Shown here: positions 1 to 13,216 of the stretch, in pieces
How positions within the stretch are numbered: the first letter of the stretch is position 1
Layout of the letters: each line of letters opens with the position of its first letter
NCBI RefSeq assembly: GCF_001659605.2
Contig: NC_035162.2
Location: forward strand, 12,729,248-12,793,247
Length of the DNA stretch: 64,000 nucleotides
Direction: 5' to 3'
Source: Manihot esculenta
Taxonomy: Eukaryota > Streptophyta > Magnoliopsida > Malpighiales > Euphorbiaceae
The notes under the pieces: generated by a model
What the model saw: the letters and a program-made list of their open reading frames with translations, nothing else
Told to the model about the DNA's origin: nothing
The model's database searches: none
Program-made: the position numbers and the translations under genes

Positions 1-555
1 TCACCCAATAATAATAAGTTTGAAATAAGAAATGCTGAAAGATCTCAGATTCCACTCTTCTCGATTTCCAATCTACATTTAAAAAAAAATATCATCTTTT
101 AGAAATTAATGGTGCCCACTCTTTAAAGTTGTGAAAGCACACTTGCTTTATCAACGTCAATTGTATTATCCTTGAGCACTAAACCTAAATTTTATTTGCA
201 TTGCTAGATCAAAAAACACTAAAACAAATTAAATTTATTATACAAATTAATAATTTTTAAAAAATTTATAATAATTTATCTGAAATATGTTTTTTTTTTC
301 ACATATTAATATTAAATAATTTTAAAATTAATATCTTGAAATTTTCACAATCATTTGTGAATTTGAGAAAATTTTAATTTAAATTGAAAACAGTGGTTTT
401 GTTATTGGATAAAGGGAATCTTAAAAATTAATGGAAGAGAGTGTCCCATATGTTAAGCATCCTGTAGGTGTAGAGTACAAAAATTGCATTCTATCTTTTT
501 TTCTTTTAAAAAAAAAAGTTTATTTATTATTTATTTGTCTGCTTTTTTTCTCGTC
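1..555. other. AT-rich intergenic DNA upstream of the WAT1-like gene
   Basis: No gene is supported here. The stretch is very AT-rich with poly-T and poly-A runs. Short open frames in it lack coding character. The last 100 bases are the proximal promoter of the next gene. Confidence 0.7.
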
Positions 556-564
556 TATAAAAAG
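556..564 (+). promoter_or_regulatory. TATA box of WAT1-like gene
   Basis: TATAAAAAG lies 81-89 bases before the ATG at 645, a normal distance for a plant gene with a short A-rich leader. No other TATA element in the preceding 100 bases is as close to consensus. Confidence 0.6.
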
Positions 565-644
565 GCCAGTTGTCGTGCTAGTCTTGGCAGGCAATAGAAC
601 TAAAGCTTCAGCAAAGAAACTAAGGAAAGCAAAAGAGAAAAAAA

Positions 645-2778
645 ATGGCAGACAGAAACCCATGTAGGAGTCTGTGCCAAGGGCTTGTCAAAGCTAAAGC
701 TTTCCTGGCAATGGTGTCTCTGCAATTTGGGTACTCAGGAATGTATATTATCACCATGGTTTCTCTCAAGCATGGCATGAGCCATTATATACTTGCTGTC
801 TATCGCCATGTTGTTGCAACTCTTGTCATTGCTCCTTTTGCTCTTGTTCTTGAAAGGTTTAGTTCTCTTTGTTCTTTTCTCTTTTTCTTTAATTTTATCA
901 TGAAGCATATATATATTTGTTTAATTTTCTTTTCTTGATTGCTTTCCATTTTTGCAGGAAAATAAGGCCAAAGTTGACACTCCCTATCTTCTTAAGAATA
1001 ATGCTGCTTGGTTTTCTAGAGTAATGCTCTAAGTCTCTCCCTCTTTTCTGCGTTTAATGAAGAAGAATTCAATTATTTTTTATTCTTGCTGTGGAGTAAT
1101 GTATAGAGAAACATTTGAAGTATATATCAAGTTTTTAATTTTTTTTTAATAAATTAAACGAATTGCATGAGCTTAAGCTTCTTAATTAACCATACAATAT
1201 TTTTTTTAATATATGAAAACTTGCAGGCCAGTGCTTGATCAGAACTTGTACTATGTGGGAATGAAATACACATCAGCAACATTTGCATCTGCTTCAGTCA
1301 ATGTTCTTCCTGCCATAACCTTTATTTTGGCAATTATTTTCAGGTAATAATTATGATCATTCAGTGCAGTTTCGAAAAAAAAAAAATACTGCAGTTTGGC
1401 AGTATGGTGTCCGATTGAAATTCGAACTCGAGATCTCTCCGTCTTTAAAGACGACTTTACTGCCAATTAGTTAAAGCCCATTGATCCAATCACATCTCCT
1501 TTCATGTATATAATTATCACTTTTTTCCTTTTCCTTTTACCATTTCTATATTTTAAATATGACATCAACCAATAAGATATTTAAATAATCTCTCCATTTA
1601 CTTTAAGAAAAAGAAAGAAAAGGTTCCAAACCCTGCAGCCTAGAGATTACTCGGTATCACTGAGTTAAAACCTATTTTTTAATCAATACATAGTTCAAGA
1701 AAACTTATGAAGAGCAAATATATTACAGATTGGAGAGGGTGAACGTGAAGAAGAGGCATGATGTAGCAAAGATTGTCGGAACAGGAATCACAGTTGCAGG
1801 AGCAATGGTTATGACTTTGTACAAAGGTCCAATCCTCGAGTTCATAAAGTCACAAGGAGTTGGAAGCCACCATGGAAGTAGCAGCAGTGAAGCCAGTAGC
1901 CAGCATTGGGTTACAGGGACACTAATGCTCCTGGCCAGTTGCTGTGGCTGGGCAAGTTTCTTCATATTGCAAGTGAGTATATATAATAATAGGAATATAT
2001 CTGTAAAAATGAAGACAATTGAGCATACAAAATCCAACTAATTGCTAAAACCTTCAATTTTGTTTCAGTCATTTACTTTGAAGCTATACCCAGCAGAGCT
2101 CTCTCTCACAGCCTTGATATGCTTAACGGGTGCGGTAGAAGGAGCAGCTGTGTCTCTCGTCATGGAACGTGACATGAGTGCCTGGAGAATAGGCTTTGAT
2201 TCCAAGCTACTTGCTGCTGCTTACACTGTAAGTTCACTGTAAATTTGAGTCTCATATCGTTGAAATTGCAACTGGAGCATTGATTGATTGATTAATAAAT
2301 TGTATAATTAGGGAGTGGTTTGCTCTGGAATTGCATATTACGTGCAAGGAATGGTAATCAAGGAAAGAGGCCCTGTTTTTGTAACCTCTTTTAGCCCTCT
2401 GTGCATGATCATCACTGCAGCTCTGGGAACCATTATTCTAGCCGAGCAACTTCATCTTGGAAGGTATCTCTAAATGCCATTATTTTCATTTTTCAGAGCT
2501 ACATGGTAATGTTTCTTGCATTGAAAAGTTTGTTTTTGTTCTGTTTCATCAGTGTAATTGGAGCAGTTCTCATAGTTCTTGGACTTTACACTGTTGTGTG
2601 GGGCAAAAGCAAGGATCAAACAAGCTCACAACCACCAGCATTGACAAATGAGAAAATTGGGAATCTGGAATTGCCAATCACTGATACTACTGCTAAACCA
2701 GCAACTAAATTTGATGATGATTCCATCCAATATGAAACTTCCAAGATTCCAGCGAAAAGCACCCTGCTCCTAGCTTGA
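645..2778 (+). CDS. WAT1-related protein (EamA/UMAMIT transporter)
   Basis: Seven exons: 645-856, 958-1020, 1227-1343, 1729-1972, 2069-2227, 2312-2463, 2553-2778, giving 390 residues with all GT-AG junctions and consistent phase. The protein is a multi-pass membrane protein of the plant drug/metabolite exporter family (nodulin MtN21-like, UMAMIT), with two EamA repeats and about ten hydrophobic segments. Visible family motifs are LQFGYSGMYIITMVSLKHGM near the N-terminus, LDQNLYYVGMKYTSA, KGPILEF, SGIAYYVQG, KERGPVFVTSFSPLCMII and a final LGLYTVVWGKSK before a hydrophilic tail. It most resembles the WAT1-related clade of Arabidopsis At4g08300/At1g21890. Members move amino acids or auxin-like compounds across plasma or vacuolar membranes; the substrate cannot be read from sequence. 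Intron 3 (1344-1728) carries SINE-like pieces. Confidence 0.92.
1375..1480 (-). repeat. SINE-like tRNA-derived fragment in WAT1-like intron 3
   Basis: Read on the minus strand, the segment has an A-box-like TTGGCAGTAAAG and, downstream, a B-box-like GAGTTCGAATTTC, followed by a run of about eleven T. That order is what tRNA-derived plant SINEs show. No target duplication was identified and the copy is short, so this stays tentative. Confidence 0.3.
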
Positions 2779-4446
2779 AATAATTGTGGACAACTGTACA
2801 ATAATTTATCATGTTGTAGGATGAGTATGGGACTATATATACGCATATATAGCCCTATCTTTTATAAGTGTACGCTGAGATTTTGATTACTAATTTATCA
2901 TATTTTTCTCTTTGACAACCTTCATGTTCATCTCTTTCTCTTTCCTCAGAGGGCATCAATTTTCTTTAATTTCAGCAAAAATTTCTCCAATAAGTTTAAT
3001 CAATATGCTTTAAAATTCAATCTTTTTTGTTGGGAACTCTATCATTCTCTCCTATAAGCAAAATCAAAAGGTATATTTTAATTCTTCATACCCAACCATC
3101 CTTTATTCTAAAACAAAAGGATTAAAAGTTTCTTCATCATTTGCCCAATGGAGAATTCACAGTAATACTCAAAATCGCAACTCAAATGAATTCATTTCCA
3201 TATTAGATGATAAGTCAAAAGATGAAAGAAAACTACTGAATCTTGGCAATACTTAATATCCAGGACCTCAACTCTTTCTTTTTTGTTTGTTTCTTGGGAT
3301 TCTTGCTTATAAACCCATTTAGTTTTTTTTTTTTTTTTTTTTTTGGTTCAAGCCTTCAATTGGTGTGTTCATGGTGAAAGCGCATAATAAGTGTTCGATA
3401 AAATGCCTAATAGAGCTGCTGCATTTTTCATTTACCTTTTGTTCTTCTTTTTTTTGGTCTTTTTGATAGAGAAAGAGAGGAAACGTTGTGGAGGAAACAT
3501 CATTAATGATCTAAAATGTGATAGAGATGAATTTTCTAGAGGAGTTGCTCGTGGTAGAGGTGAAATTTTATGATTATTTTGTTGTTTGCTGAAATTTATA
3601 TGGGGTTGTTTAGAAAAGGGGTTAATATATGGGTTGCAGAGAGATATCACAAGGGTTATTAGAATTTTGTGGTTTAATAAGGTTTTTATTTTTACTTTTT
3701 AATTTCATTTTACTTGTATTAACAATGTGATGAGATACCTTGTTGAATGTGTTGTAAATTTTCACTTGGATGATTTTAGTTTGTTTGATACTTCAGAAAC
3801 TAGAAAATTTTAGTTTCATGGTTTTGTCAAATAATGTTCATGATAACACCAGTACAAGTTGGAGAGAGCCAGGAGAAAGGGATGAAGAGGGAAAAAAAAA
3901 GATTTGAATGGGCATTTTAGTCTTTTCATAAAATATTAACAGCAGATTTATTGGAAAGTGGATGGAAAGAATTGTTGTAAATGATAGAAAAAAGGCAGGA
4001 TATTTTAATAAATTTTTTAAAATGCAAGATCGGATTTATTAATAATATGAAGTAAATTATAAATTTTAAAAAAATAAGAAGGAATGAAGAAGGCTGTCGT
4101 GCAGTTTGTCCGCGGCCCTCCACGACAGCTCGAATGTCCGTCAGCTTATGTAAAAGAAAACACGACACGTCGTCGTTATTTAAAGAGGCGTTACAGTCAA
4201 GCCAATGCGACTTGTTTTCGGGTGCTAAGAACAAAACGACATGCAATGCTCGGATCCCCGTCGCATGCGAGGGTCTATCATTTAAAGACAAACGACATAT
4301 CGTTCTTAGGGAGGAGGATCCCTTTTCTCCTCTTGAAAGCAGGTTTCTTTGTCTGTATTCCTCATCCACACAGGCTGTCCGAAACCAAAATCAATACAAG
4401 ACGAGCTTCGGCTAGGGTTTACAGAGGACTCGGAGAAATCGAACCG
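2779..4446. other. Intergenic region with 3' UTR and promoter
   Basis: The first 100 or so bases are probably the 3' UTR of the WAT1-like gene. A 22-base poly-T run lies near 3322-3343. The remainder is AT-rich until about 4090-4440, which is GC-richer, carries several ACGAC-type motifs and leads into the next gene, as expected of a housekeeping-type promoter and 5' UTR. A frame open upstream of the chosen ATG continues back to 4084, but its composition is not protein-like. No gene is seen otherwise. Confidence 0.6.
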
Positions 4447-6952
4447 ATGGGACACCACGGCGCTATAGAGACGGCGAAGACGGTCATCGAGGTGGCCGAC
4501 GTCGCCTGGAAAGCCATGGAATTTACCCAGCACCATCAACTCCACAGCCAGAACCATGAAAATCACGAAAAAGACGCCAAGAATCCTACAATAGACGATG
4601 AATTGGAGTCCTTAAGATCCGAAAATCAGCGTCTCAGAAACCAGCTAGAGAAAAATTTACAACTTCTCCGAAATTTATCCGAATCGCCTTGCTTGTTAAA
4701 TGATTGCCCCCCTGATGTACGTCACATCATGTGCACATAAGCATGATTTTTCTTCTCTTCTAAATATAATTATTGTTTTTGTTTCCTATACTTCTTTATT
4801 CTGGTTTAACGGCGATAGTCGGTGCTGCATAATTTATTTTGCTTTTGGGGGAACAGTTGGCTTTATTACTCATGTAGTGCTCGTCAATTTCTTTTGGAGA
4901 AATTTTATTACTAATCATTTATGAAAGAAAATAACAGAATTTAATAGATTTTAAATCTATTTCTTTTAGAATAGAATCTTTATAAATTTAAAACAAACAA
5001 AAATTGTTCTGAGAATTAATAGAACAGTTCAATTGAATTAAATTGTTGCAAATTTCTTGATTCTAAAGAGGGTCTGAAACTCAAATGAGAGTTGCCAGGA
5101 AAATTGATAGACTGTGCTGTGTTCATCTGACATTTACTCAGCTTAGCTAGTACAGCTTCTGAATCAATAGTTGGTCAATGCTTGTTAATATAATGGCAGT
5201 TATTGCTTAGTTTATTGCTTTTCTTGTTATTGCTACTTCTCATCTTCTGAGAGAAACAGCAGTGGAATCTTATGGAAAAGCCCATTTGATTCTGTAGTGT
5301 AGCACTTTCATTCTGGAAGTTAGCTAATGAGTTTTACTGGTTCTCTTGACTATTAAGATTTAATGGTTATTAATCTTGTAATCCTTAAAAATGTGATGGG
5401 ACGAAGTTCACTAAGCAAAACCCCACAAGTCAAAATAGGACTAACCTTGCATTTAGAATCTCAACTTTGTCTTGAATCAATATTAAACCTTTACAAGCTT
5501 TTTGTTTTGTAATTGCAGCTATACACCCGCCTAGTTGCTACTGTGGATTCTGAGAACTTCTTGGCTCGACTTAAATCCCTTCAGCAAGCATCAGCTAACA
5601 AAACTATGATTGAATTCCCTTTCAAAGAGGCTACAGGTTTTTATCCCCTTTACATGGGTTGCTTCGATTTACGAACCTTTCATGTCGTAATCCATTTTGC
5701 TGTTTTTTCCCTGATTTACTTAGTATTGGTTCCTTGATCAGGGGATGATATTCATTCTGCTGAAATTCTGATCAATGTCTCTCATGAAGAACCTAGTTGG
5801 TGGGTCTGGGTCACGGAAGAAATGGTTCCCAACCATGTTGAAGAACCGAGTGGAATTGATGACGAGAATTATGTAGTTGTTACTGAGGAACATGTGGTGG
5901 ATGGGGTTGCCAACTTTATGGTTAAATGCATTTTGTCAAATCCAAAGGCTTTGGTACGTTACTAGTAAGATGTATTGTACATAATGGTTTACTTGGTATA
6001 CTGCTTCAGCTTCTTACATGACCTCTACTTGAAATTGCAGAATATGACACCTGAGGAGCTGCAGAAAAGTAAGTTTCCTGCTGTTAATGATCTCTTCTTT
6101 TGTTTTTTTTTTTTGTTGTGGGGATGGGGTGGGGGGATGTTAACCTATTTTTCTCACAACTATTCTCTGTATTTAGTCATAGGGATTGGTAATGTTTTCC
6201 TATGTAATTAATGAGACGTGCTTAATTTTTTTGGCAATACTACTGGAACCATTTTATTATTGAAAGATTTGGTTTTGAAATGTTGGAGCTGTACCGATTG
6301 ATTTAACACTACTTATATGTTGAGTGTTATGCCCGCCTTAAATCTTCTTGCAACACGTCTTTCTTTTTAATCTAAGTTTTGACAAACCCATGTCAGTGGC
6401 CTCTATGATTCAAATGCCATCATTTCCATAACATTGCCAATTTTCAGCTGTGGCAAAAGCATTGGAGGGTGTGAGCAAATTTGAGAAGATATTAGATATT
6501 TGGCATGCGGGACAGCTGTTTTATACCTTGGCTACCTGGGGACTTGCACTGTGGGGGTGAGTATATGCTTTTCTCTTCGAAGAGTATCAAATGTTATCAT
6601 GGAAATGCTTTTCTTCAAAGAGAATTTGTTTGGTTAACTATTTGTGCATTTCCAAAGTTCTTTTGGTATTTCCCTATTGTAAAATAAGGATATTTTTTAG
6701 GTGAGTTTACTGTGGACATTTTGTGAGTAAATTTTTCGAACCTTGAAATGTCTTTTTGGAGCTCAATACCAAGTGGCATTATGGGCAGCTTCCTATATGA
6801 CTTGCTATGATCAAAATTGAAGCATACTTAGGTTAATGAATTATTATTGTGACCCATGTTTTGGCCACAGGTTGTATCGGAGTCGAGCTGTACTAAGAGT
6901 TGCTGCAAAGGGTGTTCACGCAACTGGCAAAGTCATTTTAAAGGCACTCTGA
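4447..6952 (+). CDS. Unrecognised coiled-coil protein with C-terminal membrane segment
   Basis: Six exons: 4447-4716, 5519-5636, 5742-5953, 6041-6068, 6448-6556, 6871-6952, giving 272 residues with GT-AG junctions and matching phase. I do not recognise the family. Seen in the protein: an N-terminal amphipathic stretch (AIETAKTVIEVADVAWKAM), a charged coiled coil around residues 51-80 (ELESLRSENQRLRNQLEKNL), a Trp-rich acidic middle (PSWWVWVTEEM near 148-158), and a hydrophobic segment at about 232-250 (LFYTLATWGLALWG) followed by a short basic tail with RSR and K residues. That arrangement suggests a tail-anchored membrane protein with a cytosolic coiled coil. The start at 4447 is preferred over in-frame ATGs from 4084, because the coiled-coil protein begins there and the upstream extension is Arg/Cys-rich and looks like promoter DNA. 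The clean exon structure argues for a real, expressed gene. Confidence 0.78.
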
Positions 6953-7967
6953 AGAAAGCCGCTCCACTGCAATGAGCAAAATAAATTGTAAATATGTAAT
7001 TGTACTGCGTATTATGTGGGACCTTCTAGTGTCATCCTGTGTGCAAATTCCATTTAATTCCTCCACTTCTCTGGCAATGTAAATAGTATTGGTTTCAACT
7101 GCTACTCAATTGAATTGATTGATTTGAATTACGCTTCCTCGTTGATTAGGATGTAATTACTTTTTTTGCTTTTCCTTTGTTTATTAACTATTCTCCCTAG
7201 AGAATGTGATAAAATTAAAATTATTGAAATTGATTTGAACGCTCCCTTTCACCAAAGATTATTCTAATGTCACATAGGATAAGAACTATGAGGAGCATAT
7301 TTGCAACAATAGACATAAACAATCACCACAAAGCGATGAAACAGGATTACCAACAATGATCTATAGTGAACATGAAATAAATCTGTGCTATAAATTATTA
7401 GAATCCCAAATGCTACATAATATTAACATCCTCATGTTTCTGTTGGATTAAAAAAAATATACAACTTTCATCGTTTAAAAAAAAATTGTACTGTCACTGG
7501 AAATGAGATTAAACACTGAGCGGCAGACCGTAAAAATCACTCCAAATGTTACCAAAACTTGTATTCAAAATCAGAGGATTCCATTCAGCTCAATGTCTTT
7601 CAATTTCAACAAGTTTCTTGCATGCAGCAAGCATCATAGCTGTAAAAGAGAAATCCTGAGGTCAAGAAAGAGTAACTGGCCAACAATCAAAATCTCATTG
7701 TCTTCAACTTAATGGGAAGCGTATCAGTTCTTTATGCCCTCAAGAAAAATGCTAACTTGAGACTGCTTAAATGCTGTAGCTACCATATGACAAAATTGTT
7801 ATGAGGTACTTACAATGTTTTCATGACAGAACTTTCAGTTTCAAATGCATGGCATGAAAAGTGATACTTGAATAAGCAATTACCAAAGATAAGAATCGAA
7901 CTTCCCATGTAATTGCATATTGACATTTGACTAAGATATACCTAAAATAATGCTTCTAGAAGAGACG
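6953..7967. other. Intergenic region between convergent genes
   Basis: This holds the 3' ends of two converging genes, the unrecognised plus-strand gene and minus-strand TFB4. It is AT-rich, with probable UTRs on both sides. No further gene or repeat is supported. Confidence 0.6.
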
Positions 7968-10900
7968 TTATGTTTCTGGCGCTTTTCTCTTGCGATCTGA
8001 TGCTGAGGTATTATCTGATTGGGCTTGACCAAATACGGACCTGCATCATACCCCAAGCCACAACCAAAACTCAAAAGAGAGATCAAGATATGGAAGAACC
8101 AAAGAAGCATTTAAGTAAAATAAATAAAATACTCTTTATTTGTAAAAATGAGCTGTGTCCAATGTTAGGGATAATAAATAAAACAAAGTACAGCAAAAGA
8201 TACTTGTCTGATTTGAACTGCTCATAAACTAGTACCTAGAGTGTTCATTTTCAATTTCTCCAAATATACTGGTCCAAAAGTATTTAACAGCCAACTATCT
8301 TAAATCCCTTCATTTTGTTCATACGCCCCATCGCCTCAGCCCAAACCCCAAGCACATACAGAAGGGGGAGGTATTGCACAAGTGCAAGAGTACCAAACAA
8401 AAGTTGAAGTCAAATCACTCTAGTGCATTTTCAATAATGGAGAGTTGCTTATCTAGCTGCAGAATTCAGTTTCCACATTCTGATCAATCTTGGGGTACAT
8501 GAAAGCAACTAGTTTACAATGTACACAGTCTTTATTTGGGAAAGAACAGAATTTCTAAATTGCAAAATAATAATAGGTTGCATTTGGATGGGAAATTTGA
8601 AATTCAAGGTAGATTTGAACTTGAGATTTTAGTTGAATTTATTTTTTAACATGGAAATCATACAGGCACTGATGTAAGAGAATGTAAAATTTTTGTTGTA
8701 TTCTTGGAAAAAAAAGATATATACGCACCCGCAGGTTGAACATTTTTTATGATGTTTACAAAATATGGACAAACATACAGAACATATGTAGCCCATGTCA
8801 ATCGTCATTTTATGGCAAAAACACCTGCAAAATGCAGAATTTGGTAAATTGCAATCAAAATTATTAAAAACAAAAGAAATAAACTAATGTTAATTTGGAA
8901 CAAGTACAGAAAAATCTTCCCATAGTAGAAGCACGCAAGCAAAGAGCTTTTTCCAAAGTGGATTATTGTTCACATGAGAATGCAAACCAATAAAGCAAAT
9001 CATATAAAATCAGACAATGGTAAAAGCATTGCCTCTCTGCTCAGAACTATAGCTAGCAATTGTATAGTATCATAAAATTGCACAAATCCACTTAAAAGCA
9101 TATGCTAGCAGTCTTATAGTATCATAAAAACCTAATGAAGCTGGATTACAAGCAAACAACACACAAATATGCGAATGAAAATAAAGTTTCCTTTTGCTCA
9201 AAATGATCAGCAGTTTCATATATCATAAAATTGTTGGAAAAAGAAAAATAGAGCACCAGCTAGCACCAGGAGTAGATTAAGAAAATTTTGTCCCCACTGA
9301 ATTTTTAAAGTTATCTCCAAAATAATCTCCACTGAGTTTTAAGTTTGCCCCATAAAAGGGATCTTGCCCCACTGGCTACCACTCATATGGTATCATGAAA
9401 AGATAGCTAGGTCCACCACTGGCTACCACTCATATGGTATCATGAAAAGATAGCTGACTGGAATGGAAGTAGTGTGAAAATATTACATTGAAATTGCCAA
9501 CAATTTGAAATACTGAAAATGCGGCAATAAATAAATTAATTAATATGAGGAATTTTTACCAGCTATCCCTCAATTTGAAAGGTGTTTCACTTTTGTCCCT
9601 CATCTTTATTTTTTTATAGAAAATTCTCTAAAAGTCTAAAAAGGTACAACAAAATCTCTCGCTCCAAAACTTAGTCAGCTTTATGGTGACTTTCTTAAGT
9701 GGCAATACCACACTATAAAACATAAATAAATAAAAAGAATTAAAAAGGTCATGTACGATCTAAAATACTCACTTTCTCACTTCACTCTCTCTTCTCATCT
9801 TCTTTTTCAAACACAAGTATTTCATAAAAGTGAAACATATCCAAAGTTGATGCACAACAGAAAATTTACCCAATTAATAGGTAAATTACCCAAAACAAAC
9901 AAATTATGAACAATGGAAAATTTCATAGGCTTGCAATCCATAAGTGCATGTTTCCTAATAGCAACCACTCTACCTTGTGCCAAAATGTTGAAGCATAGAA
10001 CTATCCACAATTTTAAAATGAAAGATCCCACCTTGATGGAACCATAACCGAGTAATGGTCTTCCTAAGCTAACATGCACTTGAGTGCTTAACATTTGAAT
10101 TCAGATAAGGTAAAAAAATGAAAAAAAAAGATATACAAACAATCGAACATGTTAAAGAAGCTCAATGCAACATGAAACATGGTCATTAAAAGCATTATAA
10201 AAAAAGGTGCACATAAGGTTGACTTAAGATGGTTTTAACTCACGATGCTCGAAAATCCACACCCGCAGGCCTAGGAAGTTGTAAGAAGCTACGAGAATGC
10301 AAGTCAGTCGCAAACACAGTCTGCATGAAACAAGAATGCCATATTAGTTCAAGATGCCAAACAAAGGATAAGCAAAAACTAGAGATTCATCAACAAATAG
10401 AACATATTCATATATGCACAATAATGGAGATTGTAATACTAAAACCAAAAAGATTATTCAGATTTTAACCGCAACCTAATGGTAGATTACTCATAAAACA
10501 AAATGTACTGCTGCCAAAATAAATCTTACCACTAGATATTGAAACAGCCCATCCAAATGTTGAGGTTTTACATACACACCTCCAGTTATATAAGAAGCCT
10601 GTTAGATAAGCATCACATGAAATCAGGAAAGCGAACAGGCTGCACAAAGTAAGCAAAGAACGCTCATCTATAACAATATGCTACCTGCTGCAGAAAGGCT
10701 GAATTATGAGCACCAACATAGCAAGAGTCTATAGGCACCTGCAGCCAGATCATATCAACAAATATGTCATAATTTTGAAAAGACAATGATTAAAAAAAAT
10801 TAGCAGTGATTGAAAAGTTCCATAGAAGCCAAAAGCAATCTCAACCAAATGTACACAGGAGGAGAAAAAGGCAACGTAAGGTGTTCTAATTCTTTTCTTT

Positions 10901-13216
10901 CCCCTTTCAAATGAAATATATCAAATACCAGCCTAATTTAGCTATCTTTTTTAGGTTATATTCCTACAAGTTATAAATCCATGCATAGGTGATATGTAGA
11001 TGGTAACTTAACTGCAAAAGAAAGCAAAGGTAATACATGCCTCTTACATAGTAGAAAGGGTTAGCCTTTCTCACATATCAAAATACTTAAATGAACATGA
11101 CAGTCTGTGATCATTATTATCATCAAAACATATAAAACTTGGAAATTTTATTTTCTAACTTTCAAATAAGGAAAAGAAATGTAAATAAACAAGTCGATAA
11201 ACCAATAAGTTGTTCAATAGCATAAGTTCGTTCTACCTGTTGTGAGTCAAATAAGGACTTTGTGCTGTTTGCAATTTGCAAATAAATATTCTAGAAATTG
11301 GTGATTAAATAAAAATAAAAACAATTTCATATGAAATTTCTGTAATTACATTCAAAGGCGTTCACCTAAGACTATAGTAATTAGCTAATGTCAGATCAGT
11401 TACCGCATAATGATTGCCTAATGACTTCACAGAATATCAAACTAGTGAGGAAGCACCAATAAGCATCCAATCGATATTGCAGCATATGGAATAGGATCAC
11501 CAATATATAGCACAAGAAAATAAAATAAAAATTTTCTCTTACCATAGAGCGTTGAGCAGAGAATATTGCATTCATTACTGCAACATACCTGGGATATCAC
11601 ATTCCCCCCAAAAGAGAAAAGGTCAAAATAATCTGCAATAAAAATAAATAAAGCAAAATTCTCATAGGACATACTGTTCAGGTCCATCTGGAGATCCCTG
11701 CAAACACAAAATCTGCCCTTCTATGTCAGTAATGTGGTAAGAAGAATAATGAAGTAGTAAATGGCTAGTGGGCTATGCTAAATTCTTGGAACAAAAAGCA
11801 ATGCATGCATGTCATTATACAACTCCGTAACATCTCAACCGACTTCACAAGATTAACTACATAAATCAATTTCGTTAATCTAAACAATAAGTAATGAAAG
11901 CCTGTTTAAACACAAATAGAACTGGTTGAATATCAACTAGTAACTTTGCATGGAAAACATTTAGGGGTAGTCTGTCTGCCACAACAATGATAAAGAAGAT
12001 ACTGTGAGAAAACTAAACAAAAATATCTTTGAGGCACCAATGAAGTTCATTATCACGTTTGAAATGCAACCCTAATGGTACAATAGACAGTCAATCAATT
12101 AAGAATCAGATGTTACTATACATAAATAAATAAAAAATTTAAAAAAAAAAACATTAACGGTTGATTAAATGCTCAATCAAATATAAAGAATATCAATTCA
12201 GTCTGGACACTATGCAGACTCCAGACAAATAGAAATGAACTGTTAAATGAATACGTAAATACTCACTCGAGGCTGAGGATGTAGTGGTCCCGAGCGAAAA
12301 ACCCGTTGTATATCTTTCTTCAAGTAAAATCAAACAATCCAGAATAAAATCAGGGGTAATGTTAGAATCAGGAATATCGGCCCTTGGAAGCAAGGGCAGG
12401 CACCTTTATTAACTCCTGGTGTTTATCTTCCCCGTAAATACGTCCAATTTGCTTAAAATGGCTGCTTTTTTCCCACATTCAAACTCATATAGACAACGTA
12501 ATAAACCCTTCAAATGGCCAGTAATACCGGGAGTAAACTTTGTACCAATAAACACAAAATTAACTTTCATGAAGGATACAACAAAGCGCCATGGACAATG
12601 ACCCAGAGAGCAACGACGACGCAAGCTTTCCTCGAGGCTCCTCCTTCCCCAATTTTTCATCTCTGATCATAAACTCCTCCAATTTCTGCAACAAATTGGA
12701 GTACAAAGCAGGCAATCTGGCATCCTCAGAGCTGTGATTTGGAGCCGAAGACGAATCATAAATATAGTCGCAAGAATTATACCCAGTAGCAATCACTACC
12801 ACTTGGTTCAGTTGATTGAGAAGCAACATGGAGTTCAAAAACGCAAGCACCTGCAACCCAGAAAAAAAAAGTTCACTTTCCTTCTATAAAGTGGAGAAAA
12901 TATATATATACTATTTGATTTAGCAATGAAATGAACAGAGAGTTAGGGATTGGCAGAAAAAGAGAATACCTGAGCGAGAAATTGGGAAAATGGGAGGGAC
13001 GAAGTGGTCCAGAAGAATGGATTTGTATCTAACAACACCATCACAAGGCTAACATCATCTGCGTTTCAATAAATAAATCAATCAAGCAGATTAGATCAGA
13101 GGTTAATAAACATACAATGCATACACACAAACAACTGTATACAAGTATATAGATTGTAAAGAGAGGGGGAGTAACGGAGAGCAACCAGAGTAGAGTTTTG
13201 AAGGGACCGAAGCCAT
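7968..13216 (-). CDS. TFB4: TFIIH subunit TFB4 (p34/GTF2H3)
   Basis: Eleven exons on the minus strand: 13216-13186, 13058-12970, 12850-12580, 12313-12267, 11712-11675, 11588-11543, 10738-10685, 10598-10530, 10320-10244, 8824-8729, 8040-7968; 296 residues, about the family length. TFB4 is a core subunit of TFIIH, acting in RNA polymerase II initiation and nucleotide excision repair; it binds the p44 subunit. The N-terminus starts [15 protein letters not shown] and continues into a von Willebrand A-like fold ([37 protein letters not shown]). The C-terminus has a zinc-binding module with C242, C244, C255, C258, C263, C269 and C272 (CFCH, CSVC, CSTCGSVFGQ), then a basic tail ending DRKRKAPET. Intron 9-10 (8825-10243) is the longest and holds tandem duplications. 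A TATA element lies 145 bases upstream. Confidence 0.96.
9370..9455. repeat. Two-copy tandem repeat in TFB4 intron
   Basis: A 39-base unit beginning CACTGGCTACCACTC occurs at 9370-9408 and again at 9417-9455, a period of 47 bases, with no difference seen. A weaker, diverged pair sharing TATAGTATCATAAAA lies near 9060-9130 in the same intron. Confidence 0.75.

Noticed and set aside
1375..1480. A functional tRNA gene
   Set aside because: A- and B-box-like words are present, but no cloverleaf with a paired acceptor stem can be drawn. A SINE-type fragment is more likely.
4084..4446. N-terminal extension of the coiled-coil gene from an upstream in-frame ATG
   Set aside because: The extension is Arg/Cys/Thr-rich, matches the promoter-like composition of the DNA and adds nothing protein-like; the ATG at 4447 is a better start.
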